From positions 202,001-266,000 of the forward strand of contig NZ_CP019937.1 of the NCBI RefSeq assembly GCF_002117445.1: DNA of 64,000 bases, read 5' to 3'. A program made the position numbers and the translations under genes. The notes below the pieces were generated by a model. That model had not been told where the DNA came from, searched no databases, and worked only from the letters and a program-made list of their open reading frames with translations. Positions within the stretch are counted from its first letter, which is position 1. Every line of letters starts with the position of its first letter. The DNA is from Ketogulonicigenium robustum. GTDB taxonomy: Bacteria; Pseudomonadota; Alphaproteobacteria; Rhodobacterales; Rhodobacteraceae. Of the stretch, positions 43,994-54,093 are shown piece after piece.

Positions 43994-44766
43994 AAGCTAT
44001 TCGCGTGCGCTGCGGTTTGTTGACGGTTCTGTTTGCCACGCTTTTGCTGGCGGCTTGCGGGGCCCCGCAAACCACCAGCGCCCCGTCCACGTCACCCAAA
44101 CCATCCACCAGTGCCAGCGCAGGGGCGGGTCAGCCCGATCTGGCGCTGCGGGCGCAAGGCTTCGTCTATGCGGCATCGAACATCGAACCCGTGGCCGAGG
44201 CAGTCTGTCGCGATTACGCGGCCAAGCAAAACGTGCCGCGCAACTGCAACTTCCGCATCGTGATCGATGATCAGTCCGACATCGGCGCGAACGCCTATCA
44301 AACGCTGGACGCGAACGGCAACCCCATCATCGCGCTGACGGTCGATCTGCTGCTGATGGTGGCCAATAGCGACGAAATCGCCTTTATTCTGGCGCACGAG
44401 GCCTCGCACCATATTCTGGGGCACCTACAGCAGCGCGATTTGGACGCGGCGCGCGCATCGGCGGTCGCGCAGCGTATCGCCGGGTCACTGCCCATCGCCC
44501 CCGAGGGCGCATTGCGCAATGCGGCCGAGATCGGGGCCGCCTATGGCGCGCTGCGCTATTCGAAAGACTATGAACTACAGGCCGATTCGCTGGGCACTGT
44601 CATCGCGGCCGAGGCAGGCTTCGATCCGCTGCGCGGGGCGGCCTTCTTCTTCCGCATTCCAGACCCGGGGAACCAAATCCTTGGCAGCCACCCCGCCAAT
44701 GCCGAGCGGCTGAGCGTTATCCGCACCACCTACCGCGATTATGTGGCGCAAAAGGCGGGCAGCTAG
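43990..44766 (+). CDS. M48-family peptidase lipoprotein
   Basis: 258 residues. The lipobox LLAAC at the end of the signal peptide predicts a lipid anchor. A Ser/Thr/Pro-rich linker is followed by the zinc motif HEASH (HExxH) and, about 55 residues later, ELQADSLG, whose glutamate would be the third ligand. Likely a periplasmic or outer-membrane-facing metalloprotease related to BepA/LoiP (inference). Confidence 0.87.
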   Translation: MKAIRVRCGLLTVLFATLLLAACGAPQTTSAPSTSPKPSTSASAGAGQPDLALRAQGFVYAASNIEPVAEAVCRDYAAKQNVPRNCNFRIVIDDQSDIGANAYQTLDANGNPIIALTVDLLLMVANSDEIAFILAHEASHHILGHLQQRDLDAARASAVAQRIAGSLPIAPEGALRNAAEIGAAYGALRYSKDYELQADSLGTVIAAEAGFDPLRGAAFFFRIPDPGNQILGSHPANAERLSVIRTTYRDYVAQKAGS

Positions 44767-44778
44767 CGGGGGCGCCGG

Positions 44779-46149
44779 TTAAACCGGCGTGCCCCACAGG
44801 TCGTAATCCTCGGCCTCGTCCACTGTCACGCGCACGATGTCGCCGACGGCCATGGTCTCGGTGCCTTCGTCGATAAACAGGTTGCCGTCGATCTCGGGGG
44901 CGTCGGCCTTGGTCCGGCAGGTCGCGACGCCATCTTCGATTTCATCGATAATGACATCCATCTGCAGGCCTACCTTGGCCTGCAGCTTGGCGGCGGAAAT
45001 GGCCTGCGCCTTTTCCATAAAGCGGTTCCAGCGGTCTTGCTTCACCTCGTCCGGCACATGGTCGGGCAGCAGGTTCGAACGCGCGCCGGCGACGTTTTCG
45101 TATTGGAAGCAACCGACGCGATCCAGTTGCGCCTCGTCCAGCCAGTCCAGCAGAGTCTGGAACTCGGCCTCGGTCTCGCCGGGGTAACCGACGATAAAGG
45201 TCGAGCGCAGGGTGATATCGGGGCAGACATCGCGCCACGCGGCGATTTCATCCAGCGTCTTGGCGGCGGCAGCTGGGCGGGCCATGCGGCGCAGCACATC
45301 GGGGTGGGCGTGTTGGAACGGGATGTCGAGGTAAGGCAGAATCAACCCATCCGCCATCAGCGGGATCATGTCGCGCACATGCGGGTAAGGGTAGACGTAA
45401 TGCATCCGCACCCACGCGCCTAAACTGCCCAGATCACGCGCCAGATCGGTAATATGCGCGCGGTGGCCACGCTCGGTGGCATATTTCAGGTCGACCCCAT
45501 AGGCCGAGGTATCTTGGCTGATGACCAGCAGTTCTTTCACGCCGCTTTGCACCAGCTTTTCAGCCTCGCGCACGATGGCGTGGGCAGGGCGGCTGGCCAG
45601 ACGGCCGCGCATGTCGGGGATGATGCAGAATTTGCACTTGTGGTTACAGCCCTCGGAAATCTTGAGGTAGCTGTAATGGCGCGGGGTCAGTTTGATCCCC
45701 GCCGCCGGCAGTAAATCCACGAACGGATCGGGCGAGGGCGGCACAGCGCCATGCACAGCATCCAGCACCTGCTCATATTGGTGCGGGCCGGTGACGGCCA
45801 AAACCTTGGGGTGCACGCCCGTGATGTATTCAGGTTCTGCGCCCAAACAGCCGGTGACAATTACCTTGCCGTTTTCCTGCAGGGCTTCGCCAATCGCCTC
45901 GAGGCTTTCGGCCTTGGCCGAATCAAGGAAGCCGCAGGTGTTGACGATGACCGCATCTGCCCCGGAATAGTCGGGGCTGATGGCATAGCCTTCGGCACGC
46001 AGGCGCGTCAGGATGCGTTCGCTGTCAACAAGGGCCTTTGGGCAGCCAAGGCTGACCATGCCGATGGTCGGTTGACCGGGTCGGGGGGCCGTGTCGAAAC
46101 GCGGACGCGGGGCTAGATCGGGGCGAAGATCGGGCGGATTTTGCGACAT
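44779..46149 (-). CDS. rimO: Ribosomal protein S12 methylthiotransferase RimO
   Basis: 456 residues. The N-terminal MTTase domain has [24 protein letters not shown] and VTGCLGAEP (three cluster cysteines). The radical-SAM motif is CNHKCKFC in [28 protein letters not shown] domain is at the C-terminus. It methylthiolates an aspartate of S12. SRPAH and the [10 protein letters not shown] motif fit RimO better than MiaB. Start at MSQNPPD. Confidence 0.95.
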   Translation of the reverse strand: MSQNPPDLRPDLAPRPRFDTAPRPGQPTIGMVSLGCPKALVDSERILTRLRAEGYAISPDYSGADAVIVNTCGFLDSAKAESLEAIGEALQENGKVIVTGCLGAEPEYITGVHPKVLAVTGPHQYEQVLDAVHGAVPPSPDPFVDLLPAAGIKLTPRHYSYLKISEGCNHKCKFCIIPDMRGRLASRPAHAIVREAEKLVQSGVKELLVISQDTSAYGVDLKYATERGHRAHITDLARDLGSLGAWVRMHYVYPYPHVRDMIPLMADGLILPYLDIPFQHAHPDVLRRMARPAAAAKTLDEIAAWRDVCPDITLRSTFIVGYPGETEAEFQTLLDWLDEAQLDRVGCFQYENVAGARSNLLPDHVPDEVKQDRWNRFMEKAQAISAAKLQAKVGLQMDVIIDEIEDGVATCRTKADAPEIDGNLFIDEGTETMAVGDIVRVTVDEAEDYDLWGTPV

Positions 46150-46205
46150 TCGCGCCGTATATATCGCCGCCGCGCGCGCGAAAAGGGGCTTCTTTGCCCC
46201 TTGGG

Positions 46206-47801
46206 TCACGCTTTGCGGCGTCGCAGCATGGCTTTCACTTCGCGGATGTCGAATGCGCCGAGCGCCTGGCCCGTGACAAAGTAGACACCCATGCCGCCAA
46301 ACACCAGAATCATCAGCGCCAGATAGCGCATGTGGCCCGGCCCAAGCAGCGGTTGCAGCGCCCATGTGCCTAGGCCAAGCGCCACGCCCATGATGCCCGC
46401 CGCCACGCAGATCCGCCACGCACGGCGGCGTAGTTGCGCGTCGATTTGCGCGGCAAGCCCCATGTTGCGGCTGCCCGACCATAGTTGTGCGACCATTCCC
46501 CAGCCCGCCAGCGTGGTCCCCAGTGCGGCGGCGACAAAGCCGATGAACGGCGCCAATGCAACCGCTGCAACCGCGTTGACCACCAGCGCCACCAAGGCAA
46601 ACCGGAACGGGCTGCGGGTATCTTCGCGGGCGTAATAAAGGGGCTGCAGAACCTTTTGCAGCACGAAAGCAGGCAGGCCCAGCCCGTAGACCGCCAAAAC
46701 CAGCGCGGTCGCGGCGGTGTCATCGGCGGTGAAGGCGCCACGTTGATACATCACCGAAATCAGCGGCACGGCGATCACCACCAGCGCGACGGCCGCCGGA
46801 ATCGACAGCATCAGCGCGAATTCGGTCGAGCGGTTCAGCGCCTGCCGCCCGCCCGCATCATCTTTTGCACCCAAACGGCGCGATAGTTCAGGCAGCAGCA
46901 CCACACCAATCGCGGCACCGACCACGCCCAAAGGCAGTTGATACAGCCGGTCGGCATAGGCCAGCCAGTTGATCGCCCCGTCGAAATAGCTGGCGACTTG
47001 GCGGCCAACCAGCAGGTTGATTTGCACGACCCCGCCCGCCAAAATCGCAGGGAAGGCGATAATGGCCAGGCGCTTCATCTCGGGCGTCAGGCGAGGGCGT
47101 TGCAGGCCGATGTTGAATCCCGCGCGGCGCGATGCCAGCCATACCGTCGCTAGCTGGAACACGCCGGCGATTGGCACCGCCCATGCCAGCGCCAGCCCGA
47201 TCCGTGTGCCATCGCCGCCGCCCGGCAGCGCATCAAAATGCGCGCCAATCAGGATGGCGGGGATGAAGGTCAGGTTCAATAGCGCTGGGGCCGCAGCCGC
47301 GGCGCGGAACCGCCCCGAGGCGTTTAAGACCCCCGACAGCAGTGCCGTCAGCGAGATCAGTAGAATATAGGGAAACGCCACGCGCCCGTAGCTGGTGGCC
47401 AGCCCGAACCGCGCGTCGCCCGCAAAGCCCGAGGCCATTGCCCAGACCAGCGCAGGCATGATCAAAATGCACAGCACCGAAAACAGCGTCAGGATGAACG
47501 TCATCCCCGAAAACGCGTCGCGGGCGAAGCCCTGCGGGTCATCGCCGCTTTCCAGCTTTTTCGAAAACATCGGGATGAAGGCCATGCCGAACGCGCCCTC
47601 GGCAAAGAAGCGGCGGAACATGTTGGGCAGCGAAAAGGCGATGTTGAACGCCTCGGCCACGGGGCCCGTGCCCAGATAGGCCGCCATCAGAATGTCGCGG
47701 GCAAAGCCCAAAATGCGGCTGAGGAATGTCCAAAGCCCCACGGTGACGAAGTTCGTCGCCAGCCGGATGGGGGATGTGGTGCGCTGCGGGGTGTCGGTCA
47801 C
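46206..47801 (-). CDS. murJ: Lipid II flippase MurJ
   Basis: 531 residues, about 14 membrane spans. The start has [44 protein letters not shown], then [14 protein letters not shown], which is typical of MurJ/MviN. It moves lipid II across the inner membrane for peptidoglycan synthesis. Its start overlaps the glnD stop by 4 bases. Confidence 0.95.
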   Translation of the reverse strand: MTDTPQRTTSPIRLATNFVTVGLWTFLSRILGFARDILMAAYLGTGPVAEAFNIAFSLPNMFRRFFAEGAFGMAFIPMFSKKLESGDDPQGFARDAFSGMTFILTLFSVLCILIMPALVWAMASGFAGDARFGLATSYGRVAFPYILLISLTALLSGVLNASGRFRAAAAAPALLNLTFIPAILIGAHFDALPGGGDGTRIGLALAWAVPIAGVFQLATVWLASRRAGFNIGLQRPRLTPEMKRLAIIAFPAILAGGVVQINLLVGRQVASYFDGAINWLAYADRLYQLPLGVVGAAIGVVLLPELSRRLGAKDDAGGRQALNRSTEFALMLSIPAAVALVVIAVPLISVMYQRGAFTADDTAATALVLAVYGLGLPAFVLQKVLQPLYYAREDTRSPFRFALVALVVNAVAAVALAPFIGFVAAALGTTLAGWGMVAQLWSGSRNMGLAAQIDAQLRRRAWRICVAAGIMGVALGLGTWALQPLLGPGHMRYLALMILVFGGMGVYFVTGQALGAFDIREVKAMLRRRKA

Positions 47802-50536
47802 GATCGGGCCCTTTCGGCACCTTGGGCAATGGCCTCGCGCAGCTTGGCTTCAAGCTGTTGGCGACGGCCTTCGGCGTGGAATTTCAGGCCGAACATGTCT
47901 TTGACGTAGAAGGTATCAACGGCCTGTTCGCCGTAGGTTGCAATCACGGCGGATGCGAGGTTCGCGTTCTGCGCCGCCAGCGTGCGCACCAGATCGTGCA
48001 GCAGGCCGGGGCGGTCGCGGGTGTCGACCTCGATAATGGTGTAGATGTCCGACCCTTCGTTATCAAAGGTGATGAGGGTCGGCACATTGAACGCGCGTTC
48101 GCGTTTCTTGATCTTGTCGCGTTCCTTCATCGCTTCGCGCGGGACAACCTCGCCCTTCATGGTGCGGTCGATCATCTGGCGCAGGCGGGGCAGGCGCGCG
48201 GCCTCGAACGGGCGACCATCGGCGTCCTGTACCCAGAAGGTCGCGGTCGCGTAGCCGTCTTTGCTGGTATAGGTGCGGGCATCAACAACGTTTGCGCCCA
48301 CAAGGGCGAGGGCGCCGGTCATACGCGAGAACAGGCCGGGGTGGTCGGCCATGGCAAAGCTGGCGCGGGTCGCGTCGCGTTCGGGGTCGGGGGTCAGGTC
48401 GATGCGAATTTCGGTGTCGCTGATGCCACGCAGCAAGTTCGCGAAGACCAGATGCGCCGAATGGGGCAGGCCCTGCCAATAGGGGCCGTAATGCCGCGCG
48501 GTTTCTGCGCGCAGGTCGGTTGAGGGCCAGTCGGCAAGGGCCTCGCGCAGGGCGCGCTTCGCCTCGTCCTCGCGGGTGTGGCGCGACAGGCTATCGGGGC
48601 CGATGGCCAAAACCTCGGTGGTCGAGCGGTGCAGGCTGCGGATCAGTGCGGCTTTCCAGTTGTTCCACGTGCCGGGGCCAACACCACGAATGTCGCAGAC
48701 GGTCAGCACGGTCAGCAGATCCAGCCGCTCGCGCGATTCGACCATTTTGGCAAAGGCGCGGACGGTGCGGGGTTCGGAAATATCGCGCTTTTGCGCGGTA
48801 TCCGACATCAGCAGGTGGTGGCGGATCAGCCATTCGACTGTCTCGGTCTCGCGCTTGGATAGGCCAAGGCGGGGGGCGACGCGGCGGGCGATTTGTGCGC
48901 CCAGCACCGAATGGTCTTCCTCGCGCCCTTTGCCGATGTCATGCAGCAGCAGCGCCACATAAATCACGCGGCGGCTGATGCCTGCGCTGACAATGTCGCT
49001 GACCAAAGGCAGGTCATCGTGCAGCTTGCCTGCCTCGATCTGCGAGAGGTTCGAGATGCATTGGAACGTGTGTTCGTCCACCGTGTAGTGGTGATACATG
49101 TTGAACTGCATCATCGCGACGATAGGTTCGAATTCGGGGATGAACGCGGCCAGCACACCAATTTCGTTCATGTGCCGCAAAATGCGCGCCGGGTTGCCGT
49201 GGCGCAGCATCAGATCAAGGAAGATCCGGTTGGCCGCGCGGCTTTCGCGCATGGCATCGTCGATCAGGTGCAGGTTGGCGGCGACCAGACGCAGGGCATC
49301 AGGATGGATCGACGCGCCCATGCGGACGCTTTCCTCGAAAATGCGCAAGAGGTTCAGGTTGTCAGCCAAAAACGCCTTTTCATCCGCGACAGTCAGGCGG
49401 TTGTTCTTCAGCGCATAGGGGGCCGCCACGGGGCGCTTGCGGGTGAACAGGCGCGACAGCATGGGGACGGGCTTGATCAGCTTATCTTCTTGAACGGTCA
49501 AGAAAATACGGGTCAACTCGCCCACTTTGGTCGCGTGGCGGAAGTAGTCCTGCATGAAATGCTCGACCGCGCGGCGCCCGCCGCGATCACGGTAGCCCAT
49601 GCGGGCGGCAACCTCGACCTGCATGTCGAAAGACAGCAAATCGACGGCGCGCCCTGCAATCAGGTGCAGGTGGCAGCGCACGGCCCATAGGAAATCTTCG
49701 GCCAGCCGGAAGGTGTCATATTCATCGGCGGTGAAAACGCCCTTTTTCACCAACTGCGCCGCGTCCTGCACGTTGTAGACGTATTTGCCGATCCAATACA
49801 GGGATTGCAGGTCGCGCAGCCCGCCTTTGCCCTCTTTCACATTCGGCTCGACCATATAGCGCTGGCCACCTTGTTTCACGTGACGCTCGGCCCGTTCGGT
49901 CAGTTTGGCCTCGATGAACTCACCGGCGGTGTTCTTGAACACGTCATTCCACAGGCGCGTGCGCAGGGTGTTGAACAGCGCCTCTTTGCCGGCAATGAAG
50001 CGGGCCTCGACCATGGATGTGCGGATGGTGAAATCCTGCCGCGCCATCTGCAGGCAGTCATCGACGGTGCGCGAGGAATGCCCGACTTTCAGCTTGAGAT
50101 CCCACAGGGTGTACAGCAGCGCTTCGATTACCGCCTCGGTCTCGCGCGTCATGGTGGTGCGCGTGATGAACAGCAGGTCGACGTCGGAAAACGGCGCCAT
50201 CTCGCCGCGACCATAGCCGCCAACCGCCACCATGGTCAGATCGCCCTCGATCGGCGCGGGCTGCATCGGGCCGCGCGCGATAGTGAAGGCCAATGTCACA
50301 ACGCAGTCGGTTAGCCATGCATAGGCATGGGTGGTGCTGCGGCTGTCGTGCGGGTTTGCGCTGAACCCCGCTGCGATCACCGCACGCCCATCCGCCATGG
50401 CCGACGACAGCACCGCGACCGTCTGGCGGCGGATTTCCATCGGGTCCGCCACCCCGTCGATGGTCTGCGCAAGGCGATCTGTCACGGCGGGAAGGTCGAA
50501 AATCTCGTGGGCCGGACGGATCATTCCGTCCGGCAT
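47798..50536 (-). CDS. glnD: Bifunctional PII uridylyltransferase/uridylyl-removing enzyme GlnD
   Basis: About 912 residues. The nucleotidyltransferase motif is VGGYGRGEMAPFSDVDLLF. The HD domain is YVALLLHDIGKGREEDHS. Two C-terminal ACT domains follow (MTGALALVGANVVDARTYTSKDG and TRDRPGLLHDLVRTL). It modifies PII proteins according to glutamine level, so it controls nitrogen assimilation. I chose the ATG at 50536 because the upstream reading needs a TTG inside the preceding gene. Confidence 0.95.
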   Translation of the reverse strand: MPDGMIRPAHEIFDLPAVTDRLAQTIDGVADPMEIRRQTVAVLSSAMADGRAVIAAGFSANPHDSRSTTHAYAWLTDCVVTLAFTIARGPMQPAPIEGDLTMVAVGGYGRGEMAPFSDVDLLFITRTTMTRETEAVIEALLYTLWDLKLKVGHSSRTVDDCLQMARQDFTIRTSMVEARFIAGKEALFNTLRTRLWNDVFKNTAGEFIEAKLTERAERHVKQGGQRYMVEPNVKEGKGGLRDLQSLYWIGKYVYNVQDAAQLVKKGVFTADEYDTFRLAEDFLWAVRCHLHLIAGRAVDLLSFDMQVEVAARMGYRDRGGRRAVEHFMQDYFRHATKVGELTRIFLTVQEDKLIKPVPMLSRLFTRKRPVAAPYALKNNRLTVADEKAFLADNLNLLRIFEESVRMGASIHPDALRLVAANLHLIDDAMRESRAANRIFLDLMLRHGNPARILRHMNEIGVLAAFIPEFEPIVAMMQFNMYHHYTVDEHTFQCISNLSQIEAGKLHDDLPLVSDIVSAGISRRVIYVALLLHDIGKGREEDHSVLGAQIARRVAPRLGLSKRETETVEWLIRHHLLMSDTAQKRDISEPRTVRAFAKMVESRERLDLLTVLTVCDIRGVGPGTWNNWKAALIRSLHRSTTEVLAIGPDSLSRHTREDEAKRALREALADWPSTDLRAETARHYGPYWQGLPHSAHLVFANLLRGISDTEIRIDLTPDPERDATRASFAMADHPGLFSRMTGALALVGANVVDARTYTSKDGYATATFWVQDADGRPFEAARLPRLRQMIDRTMKGEVVPREAMKERDKIKKRERAFNVPTLITFDNEGSDIYTIIEVDTRDRPGLLHDLVRTLAAQNANLASAVIATYGEQAVDTFYVKDMFGLKFHAEGRRQQLEAKLREAIAQGAERARS

Positions 50537-50567
50537 GGGAAGTGCAGGTAGCCCGATGATGGTCGCG

Positions 50568-51740
50568 TTAGGACGACGAGCCGCCGAAGCTGCGGGGGGC
50601 GGGGTCAAGGATGTTCACCATGTTGTTGCGGATCTCGGCGACAGCCAATCCGCGCTGTGTTGTGCCATCAGGCAAGAAACGGAAGATGCCCGACGTGCCT
50701 TCGAACCCTTGCGATTGCAACAGGGCATTGCGCGACAAGGCATTGTCGCCGCCGCGTTGCAGCAGGGCGCCGATGGCTGCGATGCCGTCATAGGCAAGGC
50801 TCGCCAACGGGTGCGGCGGTTGGCCGTAGCGCGCGCCGTAGCGGGTTTCGAATGCGGTCACGCGGGCTTGGTCGGGCAGTGTAAAGACGCCGCCCTGCAG
50901 GCCCGGCAGGGTCAGCGCCTGCGACGTGGCGTTCCAGCGGGTCAGGCCCATCAGGCGGGTGGTTTCCAGATTTACGCCGGATTCGGGCAGGATGGTCGCC
51001 AGAATGGGCAGGTCGGCGTTGACGCTGGCGGTGGTGAACACGGCTTGCGCGCCGGAGTTATTCACGGTGGTTGCAATGCGGCGGGCCGCTGCAATCACAT
51101 CAGATTGCGACAAGGGATAGGCCTCGACCCCCGCAACCGTGCCGCCGCGTGCGTTCACAGCCGCAACGATGGCGTCACGCCCCAGATTGCCGCCCAGATC
51201 ATTGCCGTGGGCGACGACATAGCTGTTGATGCCCTGCGTGCTGGCATAGCCGACCAGGCGGTTCGCCGTGTCCGAGAAGGTCTGGCCCAGAATGAACACA
51301 TTGCCGCCTGCGATGGTGGCGTTGTTCGAAAACGCCAGCACGTTCACGCCCGAATTGGCTACGGCGACGCCTGCAGCATTGGCTTCCTCGGCATATACAG
51401 GGCCGAGGATCACGGCTGCACCATCGGCGACGGCGGCGCGCGCCACGGTTGCGGCCTGCGTCGCATTGCCCGATGTCGGGTAGACGCGCAGGTCGATGCG
51501 GCTGGTGCCCAGATCGGCAATCGCCAGACGCGCCGCGTTTTCCAGATTCTGCGCGATCAGGTTATCGGTCGCTTGGGCCGAGCCTGCGGGCACCAGCAGC
51601 GCCACGCGTACAGTAGCGCCATTTGCGCCGGTGTTGCGGGTCGGGGTGTTGACCACGGGTTGGCAGGCCGCCAGTGCGGCAACGGCCAGCGCCGCGCCAA
51701 GGCGTCCAACGTAGCGACGTGAGATCAGTTTGCTAAGCAT
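50568..51740 (-). CDS. Penicillin-binding protein activator LpoA-like lipoprotein
   Basis: 390 residues. The lipobox ALAACQP predicts lipidation. The rest is a type I periplasmic-binding fold: VALLVPAGSAQATDNLIAQNLENAARLAIADL, ILGPVYAEEANAAG and PLASLAYDGIAAIGALLQ. Alphaproteobacterial homologues are annotated as LpoA-like. It could activate a peptidoglycan synthase or bind a small ligand. It precedes glnD-murJ and is divergent from rsmI. Confidence 0.85.
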   Translation of the reverse strand: MLSKLISRRYVGRLGAALAVAALAACQPVVNTPTRNTGANGATVRVALLVPAGSAQATDNLIAQNLENAARLAIADLGTSRIDLRVYPTSGNATQAATVARAAVADGAAVILGPVYAEEANAAGVAVANSGVNVLAFSNNATIAGGNVFILGQTFSDTANRLVGYASTQGINSYVVAHGNDLGGNLGRDAIVAAVNARGGTVAGVEAYPLSQSDVIAAARRIATTVNNSGAQAVFTTASVNADLPILATILPESGVNLETTRLMGLTRWNATSQALTLPGLQGGVFTLPDQARVTAFETRYGARYGQPPHPLASLAYDGIAAIGALLQRGGDNALSRNALLQSQGFEGTSGIFRFLPDGTTQRGLAVAEIRNNMVNILDPAPRSFGGSSS

Positions 51741-51877
51741 CCTAGGTCTTTCTCCCTACTAGTATCGCCTGCGCGCGCACCGGTTATCTGAAGCGCAGAA
51801 GTAAACGGGCCGCAAACGACTTGCAATCCGGCGTCATCATAGGGCAGGCAGGTCATGGGTCTAGGGAAGAATGCGAA

Positions 51878-52738
51878 ATGGCTGGGTCTTTGCCGCTGAC
51901 GGCGGGTCTTTATCTTGTGGCGACGCCCATCGGCAGCGCGCGCGACATCACGCTGCGCGCGCTGGATGTGCTGCGCATGGCCGATGTCATTGCGGCCGAG
52001 GACACGCGAACCGCGCGCAAGTTGATGGAAATTCATGGCGTTCCGCTGAACGGTCGCCGCCTTGTCGCGTTTCACGACCATTCGGGTGATGGCACTGTCG
52101 CCCACTTGGTGGCGCAGGTTCAGGATGGAAAATCAGTCGCTTACGTGTCCGAGGCCGGGACCCCGCTGGTCGCCGATCCGGGGTACGAGCTATCGCAGGG
52201 CATGATCGCCGCTGGCTTGCCTGTGACCGCAGCACCGGGCGCATCCGCAGTACTTACCGCACTGACGATTGGTGGATTGCCGACGGATCGCTTTTTATTC
52301 AACGGGTTTTTACCTTCGGCCCATGCGGCGCGGCAAACCGAACTGGCTGGTCTGCGCGATGTGCCCGCGACATTGGTGTTTTACGAATCGCCCAAGCGGT
52401 TGGCTGATTGCTTGGTCGATATGATGGCGGTTTTCGGCCCAAACCGCCGCGCCGCCATCTGCCGCGAGCTGACCAAGAAGTTCGAGGAAGTCCGTCGCGG
52501 TAGCCTGTCAGAGCTGGCCGCCTATTACGGCGAAAACGATGTGCGCGGCGAGGTAGTGGTGCTGGTCGATCGTGCCGGCGCGCAAGAAACGGGCGTTGCC
52601 GATGTCGAGGGCGCGCTGCGCGAGGCGATGCAGACCATGCGGATCAAGGATGCCGCAACCTTGGTCGCCGGTGCACTGAACTTGCCTCGCCGCGAGGTGT
52701 ACCAGATTGCGCTGTCGATGGCGCAGGCGGATGACTAA
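51878..52738 (+). CDS. rsmI: 16S rRNA 2'-O-methyltransferase RsmI
   Basis: 286 residues. GLYLVATPIGSARDITLRALDVLRMADVIAAEDTRTARKL and SVAYVSEAGTPLVADPGYELSQG are the tetrapyrrole-methylase-like SAM fold of RsmI. PATLVFYESPKRLADCL follows. It methylates C1402 of 16S rRNA. yraN overlaps its end by 8 bases. Confidence 0.95.
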   Translation: MAGSLPLTAGLYLVATPIGSARDITLRALDVLRMADVIAAEDTRTARKLMEIHGVPLNGRRLVAFHDHSGDGTVAHLVAQVQDGKSVAYVSEAGTPLVADPGYELSQGMIAAGLPVTAAPGASAVLTALTIGGLPTDRFLFNGFLPSAHAARQTELAGLRDVPATLVFYESPKRLADCLVDMMAVFGPNRRAAICRELTKKFEEVRRGSLSELAAYYGENDVRGEVVVLVDRAGAQETGVADVEGALREAMQTMRIKDAATLVAGALNLPRREVYQIALSMAQADD

Positions 52739-53075
52739 CGGACTGCGCAACACCCTGCAGGGCGCGGCGGCAGAAGACGCCGTGCTGCGCCATTATCAGG
52801 CGCTGGGCGCCAATCTGTTGCATCGGCGGTGGCGCGGGGCGGGAGCGGAAATCGACCTGATCTTGCAGCATGCCGACCTGACGCTGTTCGTCGAGGTGAA
52901 ATCCGCCCCCACCTTCGACCGCGCCGCCTTTGCCCTGTCGCCTGCACAAGCGCAGCGCATTATACGGGCGGCAGATAGCTATATGGCGGGTCGCCTGCAG
53001 CCCACGCGTCTAGATCTGGCGTTAGTCGATGGCCAAGGCCACGTTCGCGTGATTGAAAACGCCTTCTTCATCTAA
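52731..53075 (+). CDS. yraN: YraN family (UPF0102) endonuclease-like protein
   Basis: 114 residues. [49 protein letters not shown] contains the E...D...ExK restriction-endonuclease-like signature. It commonly follows rsmI. Function unproven. Overlap with rsmI implies coupling. Confidence 0.92.
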   Translation: MTNGLRNTLQGAAAEDAVLRHYQALGANLLHRRWRGAGAEIDLILQHADLTLFVEVKSAPTFDRAAFALSPAQAQRIIRAADSYMAGRLQPTRLDLALVDGQGHVRVIENAFFI

Positions 53076-53139
53076 GCGGGATTGCGCCGGTGCGCGCCAT
53101 CGGCCACAACCGTGCCCAGACACCCAAGGAGGCAAGACC

Positions 53140-54084
53140 ATGGCGCTGAAAGTGGCCATTCAGATGGACCCGATCGAGTCCATCAACATTGACGGCGATT
53201 CGACCTTCCGTATCGCCCTCGAGGCGCAGGCCCGTGGCCATTCGCTGTTCTATTACACCCCCGACAAGCTGGCGTTCCAAGAAGGGCGCGTTACCGCACG
53301 CGGCTGGCCGCTGGAAGTGCGCCGTGAAAAGGGCAATCACTTCACGCTGGGCGACGAGGTCGAGGTCGATCTGGCCGATTATGATGTGGTCTGGCTGCGC
53401 CAAGACCCGCCGTTCGACATGGGTTACATCACGACGACGCATTTGCTGGATATGATCCACCCGAAAACGCTGGTCGTGAACGACCCGTTCTGGGTGCGCA
53501 ATTACCCCGAAAAGCTGCTTGTTCTGCGCTTTCCCGAACTGACGCCGCCGACCGCCATCGCCCGCGATCTGGAAACGCTGCGCGCATTTCGCGCTAAACA
53601 TGGCGACATCATTCTGAAACCGCTGTTCGGCAATGGCGGCGCAGGCGTGTTCAAGCTGACGGCGGACGACAGCAACCTCGCCTCGCTGTACGAAATGTTC
53701 ACCTCGATCTCGCGCGAGCCGATGATCGTGCAGAAATACCTGCCGGACGTGCGCAAGGGCGACAAGCGGGTGATTCTGGTGGATGGCGAGCCTGTGGGTG
53801 CGATCAACCGCGTGCCGGCCTCGGGCGAGACACGGTCGAACATGCATGTCGGCGGGCGTCCCGAAAAGGTCGAGCTGACCCCGCGCGATCTGGAAATTTG
53901 CGCCAAGATCGGGCCTCTGCTGCACGAAAAGGGCCAGATTTTCGTCGGCATTGACGTGATCGGCGACTATCTGACCGAGATCAACGTGACATCCCCCACC
54001 GGCATCCAAGAGCTGGAGCGGTTCGACGGCACCAACACGGCCGCGAAAATCTGGGAAGCGATCGAACGTCGCCGCGCGGTCTAA
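53140..54084 (+). CDS. gshB: Glutathione synthase
   Basis: 314 residues, ATP-grasp ligase. [30 protein letters not shown] at the start, [37 protein letters not shown] and [20 protein letters not shown]. It joins gamma-Glu-Cys and Gly. Strong AAGGAGG upstream. Follows yraN after 64 bases. Confidence 0.96.
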   Translation: MALKVAIQMDPIESINIDGDSTFRIALEAQARGHSLFYYTPDKLAFQEGRVTARGWPLEVRREKGNHFTLGDEVEVDLADYDVVWLRQDPPFDMGYITTTHLLDMIHPKTLVVNDPFWVRNYPEKLLVLRFPELTPPTAIARDLETLRAFRAKHGDIILKPLFGNGGAGVFKLTADDSNLASLYEMFTSISREPMIVQKYLPDVRKGDKRVILVDGEPVGAINRVPASGETRSNMHVGGRPEKVELTPRDLEICAKIGPLLHEKGQIFVGIDVIGDYLTEINVTSPTGIQELERFDGTNTAAKIWEAIERRRAV

Positions 54085-54093
54085 ATCCGCGCG

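Noticed and set aside
50537-50608. Longer GlnD start using TTG at 50608
   Set aside because: It would overlap the LpoA-like gene by about 40 bases, and the added residues are low-complexity Pro/Ala.
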